Part shown: positions 41,110 to 50,035 of the stretch, piece after piece
How the letters are laid out: the number at the start of each line of letters is the position of its first letter
Position numbering within the stretch: position 1 is the first letter of the stretch
DNA from: Opitutales bacterium
Lineage (GTDB): Bacteria; Verrucomicrobiota; Verrucomicrobiia; Opitutales; Coraliomargaritaceae
DNA length: 61,473 nt
NCBI GenBank assembly: GCA_018607135.1
Contig: JABBCA010000025.1
Location: 1-61,473, forward strand
Direction: 5' to 3'
Notes under the pieces: model-generated
Databases searched by the model: none
The model's input: only the letters and a program-made list of their open reading frames with translations
What the model was told of the DNA's origin: nothing
Made by a program: the position numbers and the translations under genes

Positions 41110-41502
41110 TTATACCTCAGTTCGCTTCTGCCGCAGCGCCTCAGTCACCAACTTCGCATTACGTAGATTACTCTTAAACACCACATCGAAGAAATCGCCC
41201 AACACTGGAATCGACCCAATCAACCAATCGATTACAATATTGAACAACATCTTTAAAACCACCAACCACCCAACTTTCAATCGAATCGCTTCATACAAAA
41301 GATACAATTGGGGCAAGGCAGTCAGCGTATCGCCAATACCAGGAATCAAACCAACCACGGCATCCCAACCAAAGCGTATCGAGGTGCCGGGAATCGTAAA
41401 TTGCGCATCCAACGAGTTCGCAATCGCATCAATCCGTCGAATACGATCGGTCCATTCATCCTCATAAGGATCCAGATCGGGGATGTCATCATTCGTCTTC
41501 AT
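41110..41502 (-). CDS. DUF4112 membrane protein
   Basis: 130 residues: acidic start ([17 protein letters not shown]) then the DUF4112 core [29 protein letters not shown] and [24 protein letters not shown], with hydrophobic segments near 55-100. Function unknown. It lies 3 bp after the stop of nothing on its own strand: the oxidoreductase gene upstream ends at 41506, so the two are likely one transcript. Confidence 0.85.
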   Translation of the reverse strand: MKTNDDIPDLDPYEDEWTDRIRRIDAIANSLDAQFTIPGTSIRFGWDAVVGLIPGIGDTLTALPQLYLLYEAIRLKVGWLVVLKMLFNIVIDWLIGSIPVLGDFFDVVFKSNLRNAKLVTEALRQKRTEV

Positions 41503-41505
41503 TCT

Positions 41506-42540
41506 TTATCGCACCGAATCTGCCTCATAGCCCAGACCAATCTCCGCCCTCCACCAATCCAATGCTTTCATGTTACCTAGTGTATCGTCAAAACGCATAC
41601 CAACGGCACGTGGAGCAATGGGTCGACCACGCATTTCAGCGACAAAGGCGTCCAATTCGTAGGCAAATAAGTGACGCTCCAAATCAGCCTCCTGCACTGT
41701 TACCACTGACTCACCATCGAGCTGCATACGGATCGCACCTTTACAATGCCAAGGGTTCTCAACCATGATACGGCCCTGATCACCATAAACCACCGCGCGA
41801 TTCTCAGTATTCAAACGCACCCCACAGCTGAGGCTTGCAAGTATATCTCCCTCAAATCGTAGTGAGGCAGTCGACCACATATCTGTCCGCGTCTGTGAAT
41901 CCAAATGTCCGACTGCCTTCAACTCCAAAGGCTCTGCAAATAAACGATCCTGCGCACGCCCGGCAATCAACCGTGCAAACGAAACTGGATAACATCCGAC
42001 ATCCAAAACCCCACCCCCACCGAGCTCTCGGGCTTGTGTGCGTGACCCGGGACTCACGCCACTGTTAAAGCAAAAGTTAGCTTCGATCATGCGAATTTTG
42101 CCAATCAACCCAGACTCAACCAGTTCCACGACTTTTTTCGTCTGGGGATGATGACGATACATGAACGCCTCACGTAGTAGACAACGCTTTTCCAGCGCCA
42201 TCTTCTGCGCCTGCTTCGCTTGACGTAAATTCATGGTGAGCGGCTTTTCACACAATACATGCTTTCCCGCCTGCACCGAATGCGTGATCCACTCTAAATG
42301 AAACGGGTGCAAGGTAGCGATATACACGGCGTCCACATCAGAGTCCGCAAGCATGGCTTCGTAACTACCGTAGGCACGTATCGCGCCATGTTTCGTTGCA
42401 AACGCCTGTGCCTTTTCAGCATCACGAGCCGCCACCGCGTGCAAAACGCTACGCTCCGTTTCGTTCACTGCCGCCGCAAATGCATTGGCAATATTTCCAC
42501 AAGCTAGTATGCCCCATCGAATTGGTTTTAAGTCACTCAC
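41506..42540 (-). CDS. Gfo/Idh/MocA-family NAD(P)-dependent oxidoreductase
   Basis: About 344 residues with a GTG start at 42540 (VSDLKPIRWGILACG); an ATG at 42573 gives 11 more residues of poor character. Rossmann N-domain: WGILACGNIANAFAAAV, then CEKPLTMN (the EKP catalytic Lys) and a C-terminal beta sheet with HHPQTKKVVELVESGLIGKIRMIEANF. Acts on sugars or other polyols; substrate not readable. A GT8-like gene starts on the opposite strand 84 bp away. Confidence 0.9.
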   Translation of the reverse strand: MSDLKPIRWGILACGNIANAFAAAVNETERSVLHAVAARDAEKAQAFATKHGAIRAYGSYEAMLADSDVDAVYIATLHPFHLEWITHSVQAGKHVLCEKPLTMNLRQAKQAQKMALEKRCLLREAFMYRHHPQTKKVVELVESGLIGKIRMIEANFCFNSGVSPGSRTQARELGGGGVLDVGCYPVSFARLIAGRAQDRLFAEPLELKAVGHLDSQTRTDMWSTASLRFEGDILASLSCGVRLNTENRAVVYGDQGRIMVENPWHCKGAIRMQLDGESVVTVQEADLERHLFAYELDAFVAEMRGRPIAPRAVGMRFDDTLGNMKALDWWRAEIGLGYEADSVR

Positions 42541-42624
42541 TATTCTTGTATGAAATACAAACCCGATTGCCACAACTCAAGATTTCAAAGAAGGCACTAG
42601 ACAAGCGATAGACATCGCTCACTC

Positions 42625-43710
42625 TTGCTGACGATGACGCCTGATGACCTAAGCAAGCAAAGCAGCCTGCCAACTGCACAGAATGCACTTGTTTTCACCA
42701 CCAATGAAGCGTTCGCCGAAGGCTTCCTAGTCACCTTTGCATCCGCACTCATCACCAGCGATCTTTCTGAGTTCAACATTTACATCGGGCACGATAAGAC
42801 TGAAACCATCAAGTCACTTTGGGAATCGATCCTCCATCTCTGCGAGCGTTTCAACTTCCCTAAAGAACGCTGCCGAGCTCTACCGATCAACTACGACCAA
42901 TTCAAGCAATACCAAGCATTCGAGAACGGCACTCGGCAAACTTACGGGCGGCATTATCTAGCAAGTATTTTAACAGAGCCAGTCTTTCTCTATCTAGATA
43001 GTGACATGCTCGTGCTTAGTGATTTGTCAGAACTCGTTCAATTACTACCGCCAGATAAGTTACTCGCTGCAGTTCGAGACCATGGAGATTCCACCCATGC
43101 GGAGGACCCTTACACACTGGATGGTCAGAAAGACCTGGAGGATCGAAGCCCTTATTTCAATGCTGGACTGCTATTGATAAACACTAAAAAATACCAAGCG
43201 ATCGAGCCACTCAAACGCTTCGATGAGTTAAGAACACGAATAGAAAACGTGTGCTACCACGACCAAACGTATTTCAATATACTGACCAAAGGACAATGGC
43301 ACCCACTACCATCCATGTGGAATTCAATAACGCTGCCAAATCAGCCTTATCCAATTCAAAATGAAAACTCATTAATTGGCATTCTACATTTCATTGGCTC
43401 ACAAAAGCCGTGGATTCGCGCGAGACTGAATGCGCCCAGCATACTCTGGCACATCATCGCATCCATCATAGATCTGCCTACCGCGCACCACATGACGTCT
43501 GAGTATCAAGCTTTAATGAAAAAGCATCATAAACAAAATAGGCTTTATCTGAAGCTTAAGTTGAGAACTTACCAAATATTAAATATTGAGGGGCGTAAAA
43601 TGAGACGCATCAAACATGCTTTAGAACTTCACAAGCTAACGCCGCTTTTAAACGAATGGTTGCGTAAACATCTGCTTGATCCCGCGCCAAAAGTCTTTAG
43701 GCAACTTTGA
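42625..43710 (+). CDS. GT8-like glycosyltransferase A
   Basis: 361 residues (Met4 possible start). GT-A nucleotide-diphospho-sugar transferase: N-terminal ALVFTTNEAFAEGFLVTFASAL, metal-binding D125-S-D127 (LYLDSDMLV), acceptor side FNAGLLLINTKK, and the family motif H-x2-G-x2-KPW (HFIGSQKPW). C-terminal basic helical tail (RLYLKLKLRTYQIL...MRRIKHALELHKLTP). No signal or TM segment. First of three linked genes; paralogue of 45367-46428. Confidence 0.85.
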   Translation: MLTMTPDDLSKQSSLPTAQNALVFTTNEAFAEGFLVTFASALITSDLSEFNIYIGHDKTETIKSLWESILHLCERFNFPKERCRALPINYDQFKQYQAFENGTRQTYGRHYLASILTEPVFLYLDSDMLVLSDLSELVQLLPPDKLLAAVRDHGDSTHAEDPYTLDGQKDLEDRSPYFNAGLLLINTKKYQAIEPLKRFDELRTRIENVCYHDQTYFNILTKGQWHPLPSMWNSITLPNQPYPIQNENSLIGILHFIGSQKPWIRARLNAPSILWHIIASIIDLPTAHHMTSEYQALMKKHHKQNRLYLKLKLRTYQILNIEGRKMRRIKHALELHKLTPLLNEWLRKHLLDPAPKVFRQL

Positions 43711-43765
43711 GACCACTCTAATTTAGCAATTACGCTCGAATCAAGAGCTTCCCTCAATCTATTTA

Positions 43766-45361
43766 ATGCAACGTTCCTTCCAAACAAACGGCTACTTGAT
43801 CCACAAGCAGGTTTACAATCAAACGGAACTTCAAAAAATCTGTGCGACCATTCAAAGTGATCCCACGGTGTATCAAAGAGTCTGGGAAAAAGATCGATGT
43901 GCGAGCTCAAGCAATTTTCTCAATTTTGCGACACATCCCTCCATACTTGATCCAGTCCGCAAGCTATTGGGTGACGACGTCATTCTCTGGGGCGGCCTCT
44001 ATTTAACTAGAACCCCAGGGCAAGTGCATCATTGGCATACCGATATCGAATCTTCGCACCCCGACGGCGGCTTTGTATCGGTCTGGATTGGCCTCACTGG
44101 CACACAACAAGAAAGCGCACTCAACCTAGTCCCTCACTCGCACCACTTTGGCAAGCCGCTCCAACAGGTCATTCAAGAAAATGCAAAACAGCGAGAAACC
44201 ACGACTAACGAAGACATCATAAAATGGGCAAACGCATACCATACTGGTCACGCTGGCATCCTAAAACCTGAAGTCACTAACGGTGATGCCATATTCTTCG
44301 ATGGCCGTCTATGGCATGGCTCTGACAATCTCAGTAAGCGTGTCGAACGCACAGCTCTGCTCTTCCAATTCGCACGCGCCGATGTGCCCGTCCGTATTCC
44401 GAACTTCAAATACCTTAACTGGCCGTTCACTGTTTTCGAGGCACCCTTGCCACCATGTATTCAGGTCAGCGGTAAGGCAGACAGAGAGATCAATAAAATT
44501 TCAGAAAGGCCACCAGTGCTCGACAGTGCATTGACACACATCCCAGCACAAGTGGCTCCGGTTGATCTGAATACAACAACCAAAGCCGACCAAATATTAG
44601 CCAGCAAAGCGCTGCTCGAAGGTAGATCTGACAACTTGCTGAAGCTAAGCTGCCATTACTCGAGCCTAAAGCCCGACTGCAGACCCCATCCGCCACATTC
44701 ACATGTTGACGAAGAAATTTTAATTGTTTTAAGAGGCGAAGCCACTCTTCGCTATGATGATCCACAAGGGAAGCTAGCTCAACGAATCTGCACAGCGGGT
44801 GCGGGAATCTACTATCCCACTTTTCATCGCCACACGATCTACAATCACACCACCGAGCCCTTGATTTATTTAATGTTCAAATGGGTCGGTGCTGGTAGCC
44901 AGAGCAAGGAACCGCTCAGCCTTCAGACCTTTAGTGTGCCAACGCTCGCAGACCACCCACCCAGCGATCCGCCCTATAAAACAGAACGCATTTTATTTGG
45001 CGCAACCTCTCAAATGAATGCGATTGAAGCACACTCTTCCACGCTATTGCCTGGCGGAGGCTATGACATGCATGCTGACGACCATGATATCGCAATCATT
45101 GTTCTCGAAGGAACCGTCGAAACAACAGGACGAACGATCAACACAGGCGAACTAATCTGGCACCCAGCCAATCACGAGCATGATATGTGGAATCACAGTA
45201 ACGAAGCTGCCCGCTATGTGGTATTCGAATTTCACGGAGACAATTGCTCAGGCGATTATCTTAGCTTTGGCTCAAGCGAGCAGGATCAAAAGAAATTAAT
45301 GAAAAAACGCTCCACCGCTAGAATCTTCCGCAATATCAAACGCGCTATCGGCTTTAAATAG
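43766..45361 (+). CDS. Fusion of PhyH-type Fe(II)/2-oxoglutarate dioxygenase with two cupin domains
   Basis: 531 residues. Residues 1-225 are a phytanoyl-CoA-dioxygenase-like domain: iron ligands H91-x-D93 (HWHTDIES) and distal H184 (LWHGSDNLSKRVERTA), with R192/R195 for 2-oxoglutarate. Residues about 290-380 form cupin 1 (HPPHSHVDEE..., H354/H356) and 420-490 form cupin 2 (MHADDHDIAIIVLEGT, H466/H470/H472). The metal ligands look intact in all three. The end is basic (KKRSTARIFRNIKRAIG). Between two GT8-like genes, 6 bp from the next; likely hydroxylates a sugar, lipid or carrier in their product. Confidence 0.85.
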   Translation: MQRSFQTNGYLIHKQVYNQTELQKICATIQSDPTVYQRVWEKDRCASSSNFLNFATHPSILDPVRKLLGDDVILWGGLYLTRTPGQVHHWHTDIESSHPDGGFVSVWIGLTGTQQESALNLVPHSHHFGKPLQQVIQENAKQRETTTNEDIIKWANAYHTGHAGILKPEVTNGDAIFFDGRLWHGSDNLSKRVERTALLFQFARADVPVRIPNFKYLNWPFTVFEAPLPPCIQVSGKADREINKISERPPVLDSALTHIPAQVAPVDLNTTTKADQILASKALLEGRSDNLLKLSCHYSSLKPDCRPHPPHSHVDEEILIVLRGEATLRYDDPQGKLAQRICTAGAGIYYPTFHRHTIYNHTTEPLIYLMFKWVGAGSQSKEPLSLQTFSVPTLADHPPSDPPYKTERILFGATSQMNAIEAHSSTLLPGGGYDMHADDHDIAIIVLEGTVETTGRTINTGELIWHPANHEHDMWNHSNEAARYVVFEFHGDNCSGDYLSFGSSEQDQKKLMKKRSTARIFRNIKRAIGFK

Positions 45362-45366
45362 CACCC

Positions 45367-46428
45367 ATGAACTCAAGCGAGCTGCACTCAGAACAAGCCA
45401 AATACGCACTTGTATTTGCGACCAACAGTGCATTCGCAACAGGCCTGCTGACAACGCTAGCATCCGTGTTTTGTAGTAGTAACTTAAAGCATTTCAACAT
45501 CTACATCGGACATGACCAATCCGATCCAATCGACTCGATATGGGAATCAGTCATCAATCTGTGCCAACGCTTCAACTATCCAATCGACCGCTGTCAACGC
45601 ATCGCGTTTAACACCACTATCTTTCAAGGTCTACGCACTCGAACTGGCAACTTCGAAGCCTACTTTCGCTATCAATTTACTCAGATACTATCAGAGAATC
45701 GAATCCTCTACCTCGACAGTGATACACTCGTCCTAAATGACCTCGCAGAGTTAGCGTCCACCCACATGCAAGGAAATGCAATCGCTGCAGTCCAAGACCT
45801 ATTCTTGCAAACACACCGTAAAGATCCGTATCGCTTAGCGAATTCGCACAAAGATGAGCGGGCTGCTTATTTCAATTCTGGTGTTCTACTTATGGACACG
45901 AAGCGATGCAAGGAGCTCAACATTCTAGAGCGGTTCAAAGAACTCCACCCGCAACTGCAGAATCTAGAATACTCTGACCAAACTTACGCCAACGTGATCT
46001 TCAACAAACAATGGACACAGTTGGCCGCGCATTGGAATGCCCTGCTATCCCCAAAGCGAACCCACCCAATTGCAAACAAAAGTGCGACAGTAGGAATTCT
46101 ACACTATGTGACGAAGCAGAAACCATGGCTTTGCGCCACACTCGATGCTCCAAATATCCTATGGCATAGCATCGCTCACCATGTAGGCATCTCGGTCTCC
46201 ATCGAGCTTGAAAGACAAATCCGTGAGCAAATCGAGCGTCATATCCACTCAAACCACACCCGCCTACGCCTCAAACTGCTCACTTACCAACTACGCCCTT
46301 CAAGAAACCGCAAGGCAATGCCACTTGCTCAAAAATTAAAGCTCAGAGAGGACTTCGACTACATTAGTAAATGGCTCAAGGAGCATCAACTGACTCCACC
46401 GCCTGAGATGTTTCACAGACTTAGCTAA
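45367..46428 (+). CDS. GT8-like glycosyltransferase B (paralogue)
   Basis: 353 residues, same layout as the protein at 42625-43710: ALVFATNSAFATGLLTTLASVF, D117-S-D119 (LYLDSDTLV), YFNSGVLLMDTKR. The late motif differs: HYVTKQKPW, with Thr in place of the usual Gly of H-x2-G-x2-K, which could change donor or acceptor preference. The tail is again basic. Begins 6 bp after the fusion gene and ends the cluster; a GDPD gene follows on the other strand. Confidence 0.85.
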   Translation: MNSSELHSEQAKYALVFATNSAFATGLLTTLASVFCSSNLKHFNIYIGHDQSDPIDSIWESVINLCQRFNYPIDRCQRIAFNTTIFQGLRTRTGNFEAYFRYQFTQILSENRILYLDSDTLVLNDLAELASTHMQGNAIAAVQDLFLQTHRKDPYRLANSHKDERAAYFNSGVLLMDTKRCKELNILERFKELHPQLQNLEYSDQTYANVIFNKQWTQLAAHWNALLSPKRTHPIANKSATVGILHYVTKQKPWLCATLDAPNILWHSIAHHVGISVSIELERQIREQIERHIHSNHTRLRLKLLTYQLRPSRNRKAMPLAQKLKLREDFDYISKWLKEHQLTPPPEMFHRLS

Positions 46429-46508
46429 CATCTCTTGAAGCTGGATAATGCTATAGGATGAGCCAGGTGCTTAAGAAGTGCCCTTAAGTTTCAAACTAGC
46501 GAGCAAAA

Positions 46509-47276
46509 CTACTGCATCGCCTCACGCATTGCTCGCGGAAAATTACTCGAGATCGAAGTCACCCCAAAATCGGCATAGCGGCGAGCATCACTCGGATCAT
46601 CCACCGTCCAAATATTGAGTTCCAAATCTGCCTCCAGTATTTGTTGCACCATTTCACGATGAATTCCCGAGTGGCAACGTAAGCCGAGCCCATCCGCACA
46701 CAACGCTTTCGCAGTCTCCAGCACATCATCTAGCTTCAACTTTGAGCGCCCGAGCCAATTCGACTGCACATCGATCAACCAATAGACCTGCAACTCCGGT
46801 CGCCGCACCTTCAAGGCATTCACCATTTCGGTATCGAAAACGATAATCACTACCTGCGGCAAGGGCACTGAAGACGCATCAAGCACCTCGAACAGCGGCG
46901 TCAAAATTTCCTCGCCGGTCTTTAGCTCGATCAACACGCGCTTTCTTTCAGGAATATCCATCAACCACTCGCTTAAAAGAGGAATCCGCTCGCCCGTATA
47001 GGCATCGCTTTTAAAGGCGCCCACATCGACCTGCTCTAGCCCCTCATACGTATGTTCCTCCACAATCAACTTTCGGTCACCCACCCGCTCAGTATCTACA
47101 TCATGGATGCATACCACCTGACAGTCTGAAGTCAGCCGCACATCGCACTCCAGCCCATCCGCATTTTCAGCCCACGCCTGCTCCACAGCTGCCAGCGTAT
47201 TCTCCGGAGCCACCCCCGAAGCCCCCCGGTGCGCAATCACTTTAGGGACATGTTTCATGCCTAAGAACTTACTCAC
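46509..47276 (-). CDS. Glycerophosphodiester phosphodiesterase family protein
   Basis: 255 residues; Met7 (47258) is an alternative start. Hydrolyses glycerophosphodiesters to glycerol 3-phosphate and alcohol. TIM-barrel motifs: AHRGASGVAPENTLAAV, ENADGLECDVRLTSDCQVVCIHD, RVLIELKTGEE and the late NIWTVDDPSDARR. No signal peptide, so cytoplasmic. Convergent with the glycosyltransferase B gene. Confidence 0.9.
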   Translation of the reverse strand: MSKFLGMKHVPKVIAHRGASGVAPENTLAAVEQAWAENADGLECDVRLTSDCQVVCIHDVDTERVGDRKLIVEEHTYEGLEQVDVGAFKSDAYTGERIPLLSEWLMDIPERKRVLIELKTGEEILTPLFEVLDASSVPLPQVVIIVFDTEMVNALKVRRPELQVYWLIDVQSNWLGRSKLKLDDVLETAKALCADGLGLRCHSGIHREMVQQILEADLELNIWTVDDPSDARRYADFGVTSISSNFPRAMREAMQ

Positions 47277-47307
47277 TTAAGCCACGAATTTCGATTAAAA
47301 TCGCGAA

Positions 47308-47373
47308 GAGGTCCACATATCGAGTGCACTTTTCACTGCAGCGTAAAACAGAACGATTGGAAGCGTGGACCTC
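47308..47373. repeat. REP-like inverted repeat
   Basis: GAGGTCCAC (47308-47316) and GTGGACCTC (47365-47373), perfect over 9 bp with 48 bp between; a second GC-rich piece (CGGCACGGAGGCCGAGGC) follows at about 47404-47420. Fills the 276-bp gap 47277-47552 with no visible gene. Confidence 0.55.
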
Positions 47374-47552
47374 CGTGTCCGCAAACGTCTGCACAAGGGT
47401 ATCGGCACGGAGGCCGAGGCTCCCTGAACATTGCGGCTGTTAATTTACCTCGCGCGTTTCATTGCCCCCTCTCAGATCAATCTCTGCAAGCTGACTACAC
47501 TATCGAGGCACCCTGACTTGAGTGAAAGGATCAAGAAGAGTGCTGGGCCGAC

Positions 47553-47585
47553 AAAAAAAGCCCCGCAGACTTTTGCGAGGCTTTT
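47553..47585 (-). terminator. Rho-independent terminator of rpmJ-rpmE
   Basis: On the minus strand AAAAGCCTCGCA (47585-47574) pairs with TGCGGGGCTTTT around a 6-nt loop (one G-U), then a run of T. Lies 25 bp after the L31 stop. Confidence 0.92.
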
Positions 47586-47610
47586 AGAAAATTCGTGGTC
47601 CGAACCGCGA

Positions 47611-47856
47611 CTAGCGACGGCGGCGGAACTTGCTTTGGAACTTCTCGACGCGACCTGCTGTATCGACGAAACGCTTCTCACCAGTAAACGCTGGGTGGGA
47701 GTCAGATGTGATATCGCAGATGACTACTTGGTAGTCTACACCGTCGATAGTTTCTGTCTTACTGCCACGCATTGTGGAACGAGTAAGGAATTTAGTGCCA
47801 GTCGAAACGTCGACGAAGGCAACCGGATTGAGCTTTGGATGGATGTCTGCTTTCAC
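47611..47856 (-). CDS. rpmE2: 50S ribosomal protein L31, zinc-free (type B)
   Basis: 81 residues with a GTG start at 47856. Family sequence: KADIHPKLNPVAFVDVSTGTKFLTRSTM...YQVVICDITSDSHPAFTGEKRFVDTAGRVEKFQSKF. It lacks the paired CxxC motifs of the zinc-binding form (only one Cys), so it is the zinc-independent version (as YkgM in E. coli). Cotranscribed with rpmJ, 26 bp upstream. Confidence 0.95.
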   Translation of the reverse strand: MKADIHPKLNPVAFVDVSTGTKFLTRSTMRGSKTETIDGVDYQVVICDITSDSHPAFTGEKRFVDTAGRVEKFQSKFRRRR

Positions 47857-47882
47857 GTTAAAAAAGTTTCCTGGTTATGAGT

Positions 47883-48008
47883 CTATCCCTGACGCGCTTT
47901 AAAGCGTGGGTTGGACTTGCAGATTACGTAGACACGACCCTTACGACGAACGACTTGGCAGTCAGGGTGACGGTCTTTTAGAGATTTGAGTGAAGATACA
48001 ACTTTCAT
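47883..48008 (-). CDS. rpmJ: 50S ribosomal protein L36, zinc-free type
   Basis: 41 residues: [20 protein letters not shown]..., ending [16 protein letters not shown]. Two Cys (17 and 30) only; the zinc-binding form has three Cys and one His (CxxC near the start). Closest to the YkgO-type paralogue. Short gene that automatic calling can miss. Start at 48008; directly precedes rpmE2. Confidence 0.95.
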   Translation of the reverse strand: MKVVSSLKSLKDRHPDCQVVRRKGRVYVICKSNPRFKARQG

Positions 48009-48096
48009 GACGAAATTAATGGAATGGGAGAAAAAAGGCTGCGTCTAGGCCCCTGTCAATGGCAAAGGCTGAAATATATCCCTTTATTTATCAGGT

Positions 48097-48684
48097 CTAA
48101 TTAAGGGAGGGATTGTCAGGTTCATCAGCTAAAAGCCCCATCTGTGGACTGTCTCGTCGTAAAATCATGCGCCAGACCTCCTCCCCTTGCACACTATCAA
48201 TTTCAGGCATAAGGGGCGATGTCACCCAAGCACCCTCTTCGATCTCAGCATCCAGTTGCCCCTCGGTCCATCCAGAGTGGCCAATAAAGCCTCGCAGCTC
48301 AAATCCAGAGTTCTCGGCAAGTAACGAACGCGCTTTCACGTCGTCGATTCCGAAATAGAGCTTGAAGGAGCCCTCTTCGGGGGTCCACTTCCATGCAACG
48401 AGTATCAATTTGTCGTTCGCGACAGGACCTCCATAGAAAAGTGGGACTGACTCAAGGTCGGTATTGCTCAATGTTGGGTCAAACTCACTCAGTGTTTGAT
48501 TCATTGGACGATTGACCACCACGCCGAGTGAACCTTCCTCATCAGAATGAGCGGTGAGTAACACTACGGAACGCCTAAAGTTAGGATCTTGTAGCGAGGG
48601 ATGCGCCACCAACAAAGAACCCGCAAACGGTAGTGTCGCTTCGGCAAATTGGCTAGGTCGGTCCATACGCTGAGAGTATCGCAT
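48097..48684 (-). CDS. YqgE/AlgH family protein (DUF179)
   Basis: 195 residues: LPFAGSLLVAHPSLQDPNFRRSVVLLTAHSDEEGSLGVVVNRPM, LFYGGPVANDKLILV and GHSGWTEGQLDAEIEEGAW are the family landmarks. Function unsettled; members are cytoplasmic and often near Holliday junction resolvase YqgF. Here it follows a dCMP deaminase gene with a 1-bp overlap (TAATG), so they form an operon. Confidence 0.92.
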   Translation of the reverse strand: MRYSQRMDRPSQFAEATLPFAGSLLVAHPSLQDPNFRRSVVLLTAHSDEEGSLGVVVNRPMNQTLSEFDPTLSNTDLESVPLFYGGPVANDKLILVAWKWTPEEGSFKLYFGIDDVKARSLLAENSGFELRGFIGHSGWTEGQLDAEIEEGAWVTSPLMPEIDSVQGEEVWRMILRRDSPQMGLLADEPDNPSLN

Positions 48685-49190
48685 TACAGCTGTTGAATCG
48701 AGACTCCAGCTTCGCTCAAGATTTCTTTCACGAGATCGTCGTTTTTATAGTCTCGATGGTATTTGATACATTCGATTCCAGCAGCAGCCAAAATTTTTGC
48801 ACAGTTGATACATGGAAAGTGTGTAATATATACAGTCGCTCCTTCGAGCGAAACACCCCGGCGCGCCGCATCGCTGACTGCATTTTGCTCAGCGTGCACC
48901 GTAGCTTGCTCATGCCCATCTCGCACACGTGAAGTATGTGATGCTCCAGGAAGAAACCCATTGTAGCCCGCAGCCACAATTCGGTTCTTTTGCAAACCTC
49001 CAGAAACCATGACGCATCCGACGTGCAAACGCTCACAGCTTGAGCGAGAAGCCATCAATAAAGCAGTTGCCATAAAATAAGCATCCCAAGAAGGACGCTC
49101 GCCCCAAGACAGCGTGAGTGCTTCCAACTGATCTAACATCGTCGCCTCATTCACTAAGGGAGTGCAGGAGCGCTGTGTTTCAATTTCCAT
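48684..49190 (-). CDS. dCMP / ComEB-type deaminase
   Basis: 168 residues, zinc cytidine/deoxycytidylate deaminase fold. Zinc site VHAEQNAV (H-A-E) and PCINC; substrate region RIVAAGYNGFLPG as in dCMP deaminase, which makes dUMP for thymidylate synthesis. It could instead be the competence-linked ComEB type; the N-terminal stretch (MEIETQRSCTPLVNEATML) is poorly conserved. Precedes yqgE. Confidence 0.88.
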   Translation of the reverse strand: MEIETQRSCTPLVNEATMLDQLEALTLSWGERPSWDAYFMATALLMASRSSCERLHVGCVMVSGGLQKNRIVAAGYNGFLPGASHTSRVRDGHEQATVHAEQNAVSDAARRGVSLEGATVYITHFPCINCAKILAAAGIECIKYHRDYKNDDLVKEILSEAGVSIQQL

Positions 49191-49270
49191 GAGAAGAAAT
49201 TACGCTCCAAGCAAAGCAGCCTGCAACCGATAAGTGCAAAAAAACGGTATCCACTAACCACTAACCATTC

Positions 49271-50035
49271 TCACGGATATACCTGAATCCGCAGATAACC
49301 AAATGGTAATTTACCCTGCGTCTCAGGTTTGCGCAGCCAATCCTGTGCAGATTGATCGAAAACTGGATTGCCCGAGCTTTCAGAAACAATCGGATCACCC
49401 AGTGCTTGAGCAGCGCCGTTGATTCTTAAAAACAATGTGACTGGATTGGGCACTGCAGCGGTATCGGTAAACACCAATTCGCACTCCATAGAGATCGAGC
49501 TACCTTCGTCTCCTACAATAAAAACCTCTCCAAAATGCCCAATGGTCGGATACACCTCAATCTCTTGCCGGACTTGACCAAAAGTTTCAAATAGCGACCA
49601 AAAACGCAGTTTCAACAAATCAACGGGCGTCGTTACCAGACCGTCATCCACCATCGGGAGGCTTGTCGAATGTAATGCCTCTGCGACATTGATCTCTGGC
49701 TCAAATTCTGGAAAACGCTCACTAATTCGATCTCGAGGCATCAACGATACGTTTTGCGCCGCATTCCATTTAGTGGGAACAAACAAAGGCGCTGAATCAA
49801 ACAACTGAGCTTGCTCCTCTAAGGCACGATCACCCGCCATGGAGCCCGCAGAAATATACCGCACAAAGGATTCACTCGCATCTCTTGTAGGCAATGGATT
49901 TGATGTTACGCGAAAAATCAAAAAGCCTGCAAGGTGCACAATTACACCAGCCAGCAAGGCGCCGCGCAACACGGGCGACATCAATCGCAAGCCACGAGCA
50001 CCGCTTTCTATGAATGACTCTGGAGTGTGCTCCAT
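49271..50035 (-). CDS. TonB-like energy transducer (divergent)
   Basis: 254 residues. One N-terminal TM segment (LRGALLAGVIVHLAGFLIFRV, about 24-44), a spacer without the Pro/Lys-rich repeat of classical TonB, and a C-terminal part where SSGNPVFDQSAQDWLRKPE...GYLRIQVYP resembles the TonB-C motif. Order exbB-exbD-this gene supports the role. It overlaps the exbD stop by one base (TAATG). Probably the periplasm-spanning link to outer-membrane receptors; no such receptor is in the window. Confidence 0.6.
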   Translation of the reverse strand: MEHTPESFIESGARGLRLMSPVLRGALLAGVIVHLAGFLIFRVTSNPLPTRDASESFVRYISAGSMAGDRALEEQAQLFDSAPLFVPTKWNAAQNVSLMPRDRISERFPEFEPEINVAEALHSTSLPMVDDGLVTTPVDLLKLRFWSLFETFGQVRQEIEVYPTIGHFGEVFIVGDEGSSISMECELVFTDTAAVPNPVTLFLRINGAAQALGDPIVSESSGNPVFDQSAQDWLRKPETQGKLPFGYLRIQVYP

